A DNA stretch of 16,958 bases, taken from positions 1 to 16,958 of the forward strand of contig JAVBQX010000200.1 in the NCBI GenBank assembly GCA_031548645.1. The letters are read 5' to 3'. Both the position numbers and the translations under genes were made by a program. Source of the DNA: WRMR01 sp031548645 (lineage in GTDB: Bacteria > Planctomycetota > Planctomycetia > Pirellulales > Thermoguttaceae). The notes under the pieces are model-generated. The model had not been told where the DNA came from. It searched no databases and saw nothing but the letters and a program-made list of their open reading frames with translations. Each line of letters opens with the position of its first letter. The stretch's first letter is position 1. Positions 1-11,712 of this stretch are shown piece after piece.

Positions 1-1
1 G

Positions 2-4288
<4,287 letters not shown>

Positions 4289-4309
4289 TTCGGCCGTCGT
4301 TTGACCTGG

Positions 4310-4372
4310 CAGAGCCCGGAGTGTTAACGAGATTCTTTTTGGAGTCTTGGCTTATGCTCCGGGCTCTGTTTC
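4310..4372 (+). terminator. Hairpin terminator after rpoC
   Basis: A perfect 12-bp stem is formed by 4310-4321 (CAGAGCCCGGAG) and 4357-4368. The 35-nt loop holds a smaller hairpin (4331-4335 with 4342-4346, one G-T pair). Only a short T-rich tract (GTTTCCTT) follows, so this may be an imperfect intrinsic terminator or a 3'-end stabilising structure. It sits 22 nt past the rpoC stop, where the rpoBC transcript would end. Confidence 0.7.
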
Positions 4373-4424
4373 CTTCGAGCCGGAACAAAATTCGACATAA
4401 TTTTTCCCGGCGTAAAAAGAAAAT

Positions 4425-6686
4425 ATGGCACATCTCCCTCTCCTCATCCAGGACCTCGGATTGATTCTCATCGCCGCCGCGGTGATGACCCTGCTGTTCA
4501 AATGGCTGCGGCAGCCGATCGTGCTCGGTTATCTCATCGCCGGTTTCATCGTCAGCGAGTATTTTCCCACGCCGTGGATGTGCCGATATCTTCCCGAGAT
4601 CGTGCCGAAAATGTTGCAGGTCGCCGACAAGGAGAACATTCAAATCTGGTCCGAAATCGGCGTCATTTTCATGCTTTTCGGGCTGGGGCTTGAGTTCAGT
4701 TTCAAAAAACTGCTCGCCGTCGGTAAGACGGCCGCGATCACCGGCGGTTTCGAGGTCTGTTCGACCACCGTGCTCGGTTTTTTCGTCGGAAAGCTGTTCG
4801 CCTGGAGCAACATGGACAGCATTTTCTTCGGGGCCATGCTCGCGATGTCCTCGACGACGATCATCGTCAAGGTGTTCGACGAATTGAAGCTGAAAGGCAA
4901 AGCGTTCGCGCCGATCGTGTTCGGCGGTCTGATCGTCGAAGACCTGCTCGCGATTTTGCTGCTCGTGTTGCTTTCGTCCATCGCGATTTCGCAACAGGTG
5001 GCCGGCGGTGAACTGATTTTTTCATCGCTCAAGCTCGTGTTTTTTCTCGTGCTGTGGTTCGTCATGGGAATTTTTCTGCTCCCGTGGTTTTTCAAACGGT
5101 GCCGCCGTCTTTTGAGCGACGAAATCCTGTTGGTCGTTTCCGCGGGGCTGTGTCTCATGATGGTGATCATCGCGTGCAAGGTCGGTTTTTCCGCGGCACT
5201 GGGTGCCTTCGTCATGGGTTCGATTCTTGCCGAGACCTCGCAGGGAACTCGCATCGAACATGTCACGCAACCGGTCAAAGACCTGTTTTCGGCGGTCTTT
5301 TTCGTTTCCGTCGGCATGATGATCAACCCGGCGATTCTTTACGAATACGCGGGCACCATCGCGATCATCACGCTGGTGACGATCGTCGCCAAGTTTTTCG
5401 GCACCGGAATCGGCGCGTTGCTCGCCGGTTGCAACGTCCGCAACTCGATGCAGGCCGGGATGAGCATGGCGCAGATCGGCGAATTTTCGTTCATCATCGC
5501 GACGCTCGGCAAAACGCTCGGCGTCATCAGCGATTTTCTGTATCCGGTCGCCGTCGCCGTTTCGGCGGTCACCACGTTGACGACGCCGTATTTGATCCAG
5601 GCGTCCGGGCCGATTTCGCAATGGTTGAACAAACGCATTCCCAACCGGGCCCAGATCCTGTTGACACGTTACGAAATCGCGATGAACGAATCGGGCGGCC
5701 GCGAACATATTCTCGCATTGTTTTGGCGCGTGCACGGATTGGCGATCATGCTCAACGCGGTGGTGGTCGTCAGCATCGTTCTCGGCGTGCGGTTCGGAAC
5801 CGGGCTGTTGCCGGAACACCTTTCGATTTCGCCCGCTTCGTTGACGCTGTTTGTCATCGCCGCGCTGCTTGCCTCTCCGTTTCTTTGGGGCGTTTTTCGC
5901 GGTCGGACGCTCAAGCCGGAAAATTACGACACGGAAACGTTCGCCCGACTCCGCCAATTGAAATTCGGCGTCGGCATCGTGCGGTTTCTCATCGGGTGCG
6001 TTCTCGTCGTGTTTCTTACCGGCAATTTTTGGACGCTCCCGTCCGTCGCCGGGATGATCGCGGCGATCGGCGTTGTGATTTTCCTGTTCGTATTCGGGCA
6101 TTTGATTCATTCGCTCTACCAGCGGATCGAAACGCGATTCATTTCGCATTTGTCGGCCAAGGAACGCGCCGTTGTCGAAGACCGCTCGACCTTGCCGCAT
6201 CTGGCACCCTGGGAAGCGACCCTCACGGAATTCACGCTTTCGGAATATTCGCCGCTGGTGATGCAAACGCTCCAGGGTTCGAATTTGAAGCGTGACATCG
6301 GCGTGACGGTCGCGATCATCCGCCGCGGTGAGAAAATCATCGTCGCCCCGAAGGCGAACGAAATGTTTTTGCCGGGCGACAAACTGTACCTGATCGGCAC
6401 CTACGACCAATTGTCGGCGGCGCAGGAAATCATCGAATACCATCCGGAAACGGAATCGGAATTCGACGACGACGCGTTCGGCATGATCCCGCTTCGATTG
6501 CACGGCGAACACGCTTTCGTCGGCAAAACGATCCGCGATTGCGGCGTTCGCGAATCGGTCAACGGCCTGATCGTCGGGCTCGAACGCAACGATCAGCGTT
6601 TCCTAAACCCTGAGCCGTCGATGACGCTGCAAAACGGCGACGTCATCTGGCTCGTCGGGGAAATCAGTTTATTGACCAAACTTTGA
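4425..6686 (+). CDS. CPA2/KefB-type monovalent cation:proton antiporter with two RCK_C domains
   Basis: This 753-aa integral membrane protein probably exchanges K+ or Na+ for protons across the inner membrane. Residues ~5-395 form the Na+/H+ exchanger core. Its family signatures include SSTTIIVKV (142-150) and GGLIVEDLLAI (167-177), in which E172-D173 occupies the position of the ion-binding QD/ND pair of CPA2 proteins. A second bundle of about four hydrophobic segments follows (~433-455, 473-491, 514-533, 541-563). Two RCK_C (TrkA_C) domains come next at ~593-672 and ~686-752, with the typical LPGDKLYLIG and LQNGDVIWLVG endings. No Rossmann RCK_N domain is visible, unlike E. coli KefB/KefC. 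The ATG at 4425 is preceded only by an A-rich AAAAAGA, a weak ribosome site. A CATAAT at 4396-4401 could be a -10 element. The cation and direction of transport cannot be read from sequence. Confidence 0.9.
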   Translation: MAHLPLLIQDLGLILIAAAVMTLLFKWLRQPIVLGYLIAGFIVSEYFPTPWMCRYLPEIVPKMLQVADKENIQIWSEIGVIFMLFGLGLEFSFKKLLAVGKTAAITGGFEVCSTTVLGFFVGKLFAWSNMDSIFFGAMLAMSSTTIIVKVFDELKLKGKAFAPIVFGGLIVEDLLAILLLVLLSSIAISQQVAGGELIFSSLKLVFFLVLWFVMGIFLLPWFFKRCRRLLSDEILLVVSAGLCLMMVIIACKVGFSAALGAFVMGSILAETSQGTRIEHVTQPVKDLFSAVFFVSVGMMINPAILYEYAGTIAIITLVTIVAKFFGTGIGALLAGCNVRNSMQAGMSMAQIGEFSFIIATLGKTLGVISDFLYPVAVAVSAVTTLTTPYLIQASGPISQWLNKRIPNRAQILLTRYEIAMNESGGREHILALFWRVHGLAIMLNAVVVVSIVLGVRFGTGLLPEHLSISPASLTLFVIAALLASPFLWGVFRGRTLKPENYDTETFARLRQLKFGVGIVRFLIGCVLVVFLTGNFWTLPSVAGMIAAIGVVIFLFVFGHLIHSLYQRIETRFISHLSAKERAVVEDRSTLPHLAPWEATLTEFTLSEYSPLVMQTLQGSNLKRDIGVTVAIIRRGEKIIVAPKANEMFLPGDKLYLIGTYDQLSAAQEIIEYHPETESEFDDDAFGMIPLRLHGEHAFVGKTIRDCGVRESVNGLIVGLERNDQRFLNPEPSMTLQNGDVIWLVGEISLLTKL

Positions 6687-6701
6687 AATTTCACAAAACG
6701 A

Positions 6702-6715
6702 ATCTTGTTGAAGAT
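6702..6715. terminator. Weak hairpin between convergent genes (possible terminator)
   Basis: The 73-nt gap between the convergent antiporter and hldD genes holds a small hairpin: ATCTT at 6702-6706 pairs with AAGAT at 6711-6715 around a GTTG loop. Read on the minus strand it is followed by TCGTTTTG. The stem is only 5 bp, so this is a weak call. No better terminator is visible in the gap. Confidence 0.25.
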
Positions 6716-6759
6716 GATACGGGAATATTGGCCGGAGATCAAATTTTACCGGTATGATT

Positions 6760-7758
6760 TTAAAGATACGGGTCTTCCCGATTCAAGAATTCGCGGACGT
6801 AAATTCCGACGCCGTCTTCAAGCCGGGTCATCGCTTTCGTATAACCGGCGTCACGCAGTTTTTTGATGTTCGCCATCGTGTAGTACTGATATTGTTTGGC
6901 GAGCCCGTCCGGCATGTCGATATACGCGATTTTCGGCGTTTTGTCCATCGCCCGCCATGTTGCCCGGGCAAGGTCGTTGAAAGAACGGGCCTCGCCCGCG
7001 CCGACGTTGAACAGACCGCTGACGTGGCGGTTTTCCATGAGCCAAAGGGTGACGTCAACGATGTCGCCGACCCAAACGAAATCGCGAAGTTGCTCACCGT
7101 CCTGATAGTCGGGGTGGTACGATTTGAACAATGAGACCTCTTCGTCGTTTTGCACTTTGGGGAACAAATGCGCGACGACCGATTTTTGCCCTCCCTTGTG
7201 GTATTCGTTCGGTCCGTAAACATTGAAGAATTTCAAGCCCGCATATTGCGGCGGCGTCAAATGCCCACTTCCCACTCCCATGGCGCGAGTGGCGGCAATT
7301 TTTCGGTCGATGAACGCCTTGCTCCATCCATAGGGATTCAGCGGTCTGAGCCGGTTCAGGTATTCGGGCGAATCATCATCCTCGAATCCGTTTTCGCCTG
7401 CCCCGTAAGTCGCCGCGGATGAGGCGAAGATGAACCGCTTGCCGAAATTTCGACAGAATTCCCATAAATCCCAGGTCAGCCTGATGTTGTTTTGCACAAA
7501 CGAATCGACGTTTTTCTCCGTCGTCGTCGAGATGGCGCCCATGTGGATCACGGCCCAAATCTCGTCACGGCGCTTTGCCAAAAAGTCCGGCATTTCCTCC
7601 GGGATGACGACATCGGCCAAATTACGTTTGGCGATGTTTTTCCACTTGTCTTCGCAACCCAGCCAATCAACGGCGACGAGATTTTTGTACCCGGCTTTTT
7701 CGAGCCCCGCCAGAATATTTGAGCCGATAAAACCTGCCCCGCCTGTCACGATGATCAT
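6760..7758 (-). CDS. hldD: ADP-L-glycero-D-manno-heptose 6-epimerase
   Basis: HldD (RfaD/GmhD) epimerises ADP-D-glycero-D-manno-heptose at C6 to the L-glycero form, the last step in making the donor for LPS inner-core heptose. It is an extended short-chain dehydrogenase of 332 aa, slightly longer than the ~310 aa of E. coli. The N-terminal nucleotide-binding motif is TGGAGFIG (residues 5-12). S114 lies in FASSAATYG. Y143-x3-K147 is the YGWSK motif, and K188 in NVYGPNEYHKGG matches the second catalytic residue known in E. coli HldD. The start is the ATG immediately before the Rossmann strand. It overlaps the gmhB stop by 4 nt (ATGA), which indicates translational coupling, and a GGAA lies 8 nt upstream. 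This is the last gene of the heptose operon. Confidence 0.95.
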   Translation of the reverse strand: MIIVTGGAGFIGSNILAGLEKAGYKNLVAVDWLGCEDKWKNIAKRNLADVVIPEEMPDFLAKRRDEIWAVIHMGAISTTTEKNVDSFVQNNIRLTWDLWEFCRNFGKRFIFASSAATYGAGENGFEDDDSPEYLNRLRPLNPYGWSKAFIDRKIAATRAMGVGSGHLTPPQYAGLKFFNVYGPNEYHKGGQKSVVAHLFPKVQNDEEVSLFKSYHPDYQDGEQLRDFVWVGDIVDVTLWLMENRHVSGLFNVGAGEARSFNDLARATWRAMDKTPKIAYIDMPDGLAKQYQYYTMANIKKLRDAGYTKAMTRLEDGVGIYVREFLNREDPYL

Positions 7759-8279
7759 AATAAATTTTCCATTTCCTTATGAGTCGCAATGATTCGATCC
7801 GCGTCGCTTTGAAGTGAAGTATTTTCCTGTCGGCGAGCGCCGGATGCGGAGAGGAGAATATTCGTTCCCACGCCGGCCGTTCGTCCCGCCTGGACATCGC
7901 GTTCCTTGTCGCCGAGCGAAACGGAAGCCGACATATCAATGCCATACCTGCTCTTAGCCGTCAGGAACATTCCCGGATTGGGTTTCCTGTCCGGGCCGGA
8001 AAGACTCGGACAAAACAGGACGTCGGTGATATGAACCCCCGCAAGTTGAAAGCGTTCGAGCATCCACCCCGTCAATGACCGGAAATCGTCCTCGGAAAAA
8101 TATCCTCTTTCAATGCCCGACTGGTTGGTGACGATAATAATGAGATATCCCTTGTTCAACGCGGCGCGGCACAATTCGAAAATGCCGTCGATGAAGCGGA
8201 ATTTCTCTTCTTCGAAAACATAACCGGTATCTTCATTGACCACGCCGTCGCGGTCGAGGAAAAGTGCCTTAACCGCCAT
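7755..8279 (-). CDS. gmhB: D,D-heptose 1,7-bisphosphate 7-phosphatase (GmhB-type HAD phosphatase)
   Basis: GmhB removes the 7-phosphate of D-glycero-D-manno-heptose-1,7-bisphosphate so that HldE can add AMP at C1. The protein is 174 aa from the ATG at 8279. The HAD motifs are FLDRDGVVN (D9 nucleophile, D11 acid/base), IIIVTNQSGIERGYF (48-61), RKPNPGM (K99) and SLGDKERDVQAG (D124, D128). The frame stays open upstream to 8324, but 8279 is preferred: it gives the usual family N-terminus, and GGAG lies 10 nt upstream inside the gmhA end. The gene overlaps gmhA by 11 nt and hldD by 4 nt. The zinc loop of E. coli GmhB (Cys/His residues before RKPxPGM) is shortened here to one Cys in CPSLSGPDRKP. 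HisB-N-type phosphatases are related, but the context favours GmhB. Confidence 0.92.
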   Translation of the reverse strand: MAVKALFLDRDGVVNEDTGYVFEEEKFRFIDGIFELCRAALNKGYLIIIVTNQSGIERGYFSEDDFRSLTGWMLERFQLAGVHITDVLFCPSLSGPDRKPNPGMFLTAKSRYGIDMSASVSLGDKERDVQAGRTAGVGTNILLSASGARRQENTSLQSDADRIIATHKEMENLL

Positions 8280-8832
8280 AAAACGCGTTCTCCACCTCGC
8301 CGCAGATGAGATGACCGATCGCAAGATGCATTTCCTGGATATGACAGGACGTTTGCGAGGGCACGGCGATCACCACGTCCGCCGTGGCCATGCGCCCGGC
8401 GTTCGCACCGGTCAACGCAACGGTCGTGATGCCGATTTTTTTCGCCATTTCAAACGCCCGGACGACGTTTTCGCTGTTCCCGCTGGTGGAAAGCCCGAAT
8501 AACACGTCCCCTGCACGGCCGATTCCCTCGACCTGGCGGCGGAAGACGTCGGCGTAGCCGTAATCGTTGCCGACCGCCGTCAGGATCGACGTGTCGACGG
8601 TCAAAGAAATCGAATTCATCGCCGGGCGGTCGATTTTGTACCTCCCCACGAGTTCGGCGGCCAAATGTTGCGATTGCGACGCGCTCCCGCCGTTGCCGCA
8701 GAACATGATTTTATTATCGGATCGCAAAGCAGAAACGCAGACGTTCACGGCGTTTGCGATTTCCTGCGAGTTCTTTTTCAATTCCAGAAAATTACCGGCG
8801 ATCAATTCAAATTCTTTTGGAATGTCAATCAT
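8269..8832 (-). CDS. gmhA: Sedoheptulose-7-phosphate isomerase
   Basis: GmhA isomerises sedoheptulose-7-phosphate to D-glycero-D-manno-heptose-7-phosphate, the committed step of ADP-heptose synthesis, in the cytoplasm. The protein is 187 aa, close to the family length, with a single SIS domain. CGNGGSASQSQHLAAEL (residues 45-61) contains H56 and E60. The C-terminal IQEMHLAIGHLIC contains Q166 and H174. The 4- and 8-residue spacings match the H61/E65 and Q172/H180 active-site residues of the E. coli enzyme. STSGNSENV (~115-123) is the phosphate-binding loop. The start codon lies 3 nt after the hldE stop, with no strong ribosome site, so translation is probably coupled. Its end overlaps gmhB by 11 nt. 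Confidence 0.95.
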   Translation of the reverse strand: MIDIPKEFELIAGNFLELKKNSQEIANAVNVCVSALRSDNKIMFCGNGGSASQSQHLAAELVGRYKIDRPAMNSISLTVDTSILTAVGNDYGYADVFRRQVEGIGRAGDVLFGLSTSGNSENVVRAFEMAKKIGITTVALTGANAGRMATADVVIAVPSQTSCHIQEMHLAIGHLICGEVENAFYGG

Positions 8833-8835
8833 GGC

Positions 8836-10308
8836 TTATGCGACTTTTTTAACTTTTGAAATGATGTTCGTGGTGGAATACCCTTCAACACGATCCAGGA
8901 CGACGGCCCGCCCCCCGTACGAAATCACCTGGCGCGCCTCCGGCCATTGGTCGATCGAATAGCCTTCCTTGGCAACGACGTCAGGTCGAACGATGTCAAT
9001 CAATCGCTCGGCCGTCCTTTCATTGAACACCACCACGTAATCGACGCATTTGAGCGAAGCGACCAGCGCGGCTCGCGTTTTTTCGTCCTGGATCGGGCGA
9101 TCCGGCCCTTTGTAACTTTTAACGGAACGATCGGAATTGATGCCGACGACCAAAACGTCGCATTCCGCACGCGCTTTTGCAAACGAATTCAAGTGCCCCA
9201 GGTGCATGCAGTCAAAGCAGCCGTTTGTAAAGCCGATCGTTTTCTTTTGCTGTCGCAATGGAGTGAGAACGGAAGCGATTTCGGTGATCGGAACGATATT
9301 TTTTGATTGCAGTTGGCCTTTTTTCCGATTCAGATTCTCATGGATTTCGCGGGGGGTGATACACGAAGTTCCGAGTTTGCCGACAACGATGCCGGAAGCG
9401 ATATTCGCCAGCATCAAGGCGTGTTCCATCCCCGCCCCGGTTCCGAGAGCCGCGCCCAAGGTTGCGAACGAAGTATCGCCCGCGCCGGAAACGTCATACA
9501 CTTCGCGGGCTTCGGTCGGTATTTGAACCACTTTCGAGGGTTCGTCCGCGGAAATATGGAGCATTCCGTGTTCGCTCAGTGTCACGATCAGATTTGACAA
9601 ACGATATTTGTCAAATAAAATTTTTGCGCCGCGAATCACATCCTCATGAAAATGATCCGATTTGGGATCAAAGGTCATGCCGGTCACATCGTGAAATTCC
9701 TTGAGATTGGGCTTGACGAGCATGGCGCCGTCGTATTTCGAATAATCTCTTCCCTTGGGGTCCACGATGACCGGTTTTCCATGCCGTTTTCCTGCTTCGA
9801 TCACGATTCGGGCGGTTTGATTCGTGAGAAACCCCTTGGCATAATCCGACAGGAGTATGATGTCCGCCGCCGCGACCTCCCGTTCGACGATTTCCTGAAA
9901 TTTCCTGATGATCGGCCTGATGTTCGGGCACAGAATTTCGTGGTCGGCGCGCAAGAGATGATTGTGCGAGGCGATCATGCGCGTTTTTACGGTCGTCAAA
10001 TGATTGGCGAGCGGCAGCAGAATTCCTCGGCAACCGTTGCCGTCGAGAATTTGCGAGAGTTTTTCCGCTTCGTCGTCTTCGCCCACGAGGCTGACGCAGG
10101 TTGTTTGACAGCCAAGTGACGCAAGATTGGCCGCGACGTTTCCCGCCCCGCCCAGCATTTCCTTTTTATGGCCGAACTTGAAGATAGGAACGGGCGCCTC
10201 GGGGGAAATCCGTTCCACGGTGCCATACATGAAGATATCAAGCATGATATCGCCGATGACGAGCACTTTGACATCGGAAAAGCGGTCGAGGCATGAAGTG
10301 AAATGCAT
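8836..10308 (-). CDS. hldE: Bifunctional heptose-7-phosphate kinase / heptose-1-phosphate adenylyltransferase
   Basis: HldE phosphorylates D-glycero-D-manno-heptose-7-phosphate at C1 and, after GmhB acts, transfers AMP to make ADP-D,D-heptose. The protein is 490 aa (E. coli about 477) with both domains intact. The N-terminal PfkB/ribokinase domain (~1-330) has GGAGNVAANLASLG (53-66) and DVSGAGDT (272-279, D278 the likely catalytic base). The C-terminal nucleotidyltransferase domain (~355-490) has GFTNGCFDCMHLGH with the HxGH signature at 369-372, KGPDRPIQDEKTRA (400-413), and the family's EGYSTTNII ending (475-483). A GGAG (10317-10320) lies 8 nt before the ATG. A 96-nt gap with hairpins separates it from the GT9 gene upstream, so it may also have its own transcript. 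Many bacteria split these domains into HldA and HldC; here they are fused. Confidence 0.96.
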   Translation of the reverse strand: MHFTSCLDRFSDVKVLVIGDIMLDIFMYGTVERISPEAPVPIFKFGHKKEMLGGAGNVAANLASLGCQTTCVSLVGEDDEAEKLSQILDGNGCRGILLPLANHLTTVKTRMIASHNHLLRADHEILCPNIRPIIRKFQEIVEREVAAADIILLSDYAKGFLTNQTARIVIEAGKRHGKPVIVDPKGRDYSKYDGAMLVKPNLKEFHDVTGMTFDPKSDHFHEDVIRGAKILFDKYRLSNLIVTLSEHGMLHISADEPSKVVQIPTEAREVYDVSGAGDTSFATLGAALGTGAGMEHALMLANIASGIVVGKLGTSCITPREIHENLNRKKGQLQSKNIVPITEIASVLTPLRQQKKTIGFTNGCFDCMHLGHLNSFAKARAECDVLVVGINSDRSVKSYKGPDRPIQDEKTRAALVASLKCVDYVVVFNERTAERLIDIVRPDVVAKEGYSIDQWPEARQVISYGGRAVVLDRVEGYSTTNIISKVKKVA

Positions 10309-10371
10309 TATTCGTACTCCAACGAAATGAAATTTCAGTCTTTTTACACAAAATCCTTCTTATGTGTCGGG

Positions 10372-10400
10372 CATGCCGGAGTGAAAGCCGGTTCGGCATG
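10372..10400 (-). other. Inverted repeat between the GT9 gene and hldE
   Basis: CATGCCG at 10372-10378 pairs with CGGCATG at 10394-10400 around a 15-nt loop. It begins 5 nt past the GT9 stop codon on the minus strand. No T-tract follows, so it does not look like a complete intrinsic terminator. It could attenuate, or protect an RNA end, between the first gene and the heptose genes. A second 5-bp repeat (ACACA at 10346-10350, TGTGT at 10363-10367) lies just beyond it. Confidence 0.4.
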
Positions 10401-10404
10401 ATCT

Positions 10405-11712
10405 TCAGGACGCATGATCAAGTTTCATTGACATGGCGGATGCCTTTAACGTTTCCATGACCTTGATCAAAACAGATTCAGGCAAAAGTTTGGTAAGACA
10501 CTGATTTTCGGCGAACCCCCGGGGGCATCTTAACGAATAGGCCGCGGTCATCCATTCACATCCACCCGGGCAACCTTCGTATCTCATATTGATGTTTTCC
10601 GCATAACCAAAAAAACTCTCGTCCGTGGGGCCGAACAAAACGATGCTTGTTCCGCCCGCCAGAAAGTGACGCAAATGAACGAGACCGCATTCGCCGTCGA
10701 TATGGCAGCTGGATTCACGCAATAAGACCATGATGTCTTCAAATGACGTCTTATCTCGCAAATCAACGTCCACGCCGCGAATGGCAAGATTTTTTTCCGT
10801 GCCGACTTGAACGACACATACTTCCGGAATACGCTTTTTGATTAATGCCACCAGTGTTTCATAATGCTCCAAAGGCCATAATCTGGTTGAGACATTCCTG
10901 TTTCCCCCACCGACGCCGCGTTGCAGGGTGATAAATCGCTTGCCCAGAAGTGAGAACCTGGCAAGCGTTTCTTGCACATTTGTTTGAATCCTGGGATGAA
11001 ATAGGGATTCAATTTGGATGAGGTTGCCAATATCCGCCTGCTGAAGTCGGTTACGTCCTTGAAGTGCGGCGAGTTTGACGCCGATATAATCACCATGCGT
11101 GGCGTAACGATAAACAACGGAATTCTCGCGGTGGAACTTATCGACAACCTGGCACCACTGATGCAGCTTTGGCGATAAAGCGGCTATTTTCGATTCGTTG
11201 AAATGGAGAATCTTGGGATATCGCACGATTTCAACAAAAAGATCATAGTCACGCTGCAATTTTGAATCCGGAAGCACCTGTTGCACAAAATTTTGTTCGC
11301 GACACAAAGTCTGAACCGTTTCAAACAACCCTCTTTTCGTTGCCACATAAACGTCAAAGACAAAAGCCCCTTCCATGGACTCGTAGAAATTCTGGAGAAA
11401 ATTCAATGTCATGAGGATATCGCCAATCCCACCCTTGAGCAAAAAGCCAATGCGGCAAATATCATCAGCTTTCGGGCGCATGGAACGTTTGAATTTGAAC
11501 AATTGCCCCACGCTCCAGAGCACAAAAATAGCATTCGCTTTCAAAGGGTTGTGGCCAAATTTGGCATGGTATTGCTCACTTTTGCGTGCAACACGTTCCA
11601 AGAAAGAGGTTTTATACATATCTGAAATTTTTATGCTATATCGCTCAATGAGCGTTTGGTCCGAATTTTTCCATTTTATATAAGCAGTTCCTGTTATTAA
11701 TTTCGCAAGCAT
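10405..11712 (-). CDS. Glycosyltransferase family 9 protein (putative LPS heptosyltransferase)
   Basis: GT9 enzymes transfer heptose from ADP-heptose to the LPS inner core on the cytoplasmic face of the inner membrane. Residues 94-110 (GGIGDILMTLNFLQNFY) form the N-terminal acceptor-side motif. TRLWPLEHYETLVALI (277-292), DGECGLVHLRHFLAGG (339-354) and IVLFGPTD (357-364) form the C-terminal donor-binding region typical of GT9. A cysteine-rich tail follows (CPGGC at 381-385, C396, C405). At 435 aa it is longer than the ~320-350 aa of WaaC/WaaF because of an N-terminal extension of ~85 residues. The start is uncertain. The ATG at 11712 directly follows an in-frame TGA and has no clear ribosome site; an ATG at 11619 is also possible. 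Its neighbours make its donor sugar, which supports the role, though the acceptor is unknown. By eye it is A+T-richer than neighbouring genes, suggesting separate ancestry. Confidence 0.83.
   Translation of the reverse strand: MLAKLITGTAYIKWKNSDQTLIERYSIKISDMYKTSFLERVARKSEQYHAKFGHNPLKANAIFVLWSVGQLFKFKRSMRPKADDICRIGFLLKGGIGDILMTLNFLQNFYESMEGAFVFDVYVATKRGLFETVQTLCREQNFVQQVLPDSKLQRDYDLFVEIVRYPKILHFNESKIAALSPKLHQWCQVVDKFHRENSVVYRYATHGDYIGVKLAALQGRNRLQQADIGNLIQIESLFHPRIQTNVQETLARFSLLGKRFITLQRGVGGGNRNVSTRLWPLEHYETLVALIKKRIPEVCVVQVGTEKNLAIRGVDVDLRDKTSFEDIMVLLRESSCHIDGECGLVHLRHFLAGGTSIVLFGPTDESFFGYAENINMRYEGCPGGCEWMTAAYSLRCPRGFAENQCLTKLLPESVLIKVMETLKASAMSMKLDHAS

Noticed and set aside
5022..6512. 496-codon open frame on the minus strand opposite the antiporter
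   Set aside because: Its translation is a monotonous mix of Arg, Asp, Gln and His without any fold-like pattern. It is the antisense shadow of a clearly real membrane protein in G+C-rich DNA.
6716..6772. Two copies of GATACGGG (6716-6723 and 6765-6772) flanking the end of hldD
   Set aside because: Eight bases in an intergenic region are too short to distinguish from chance, and the second copy is hldD coding sequence, so no mobile element or attachment site is implied.
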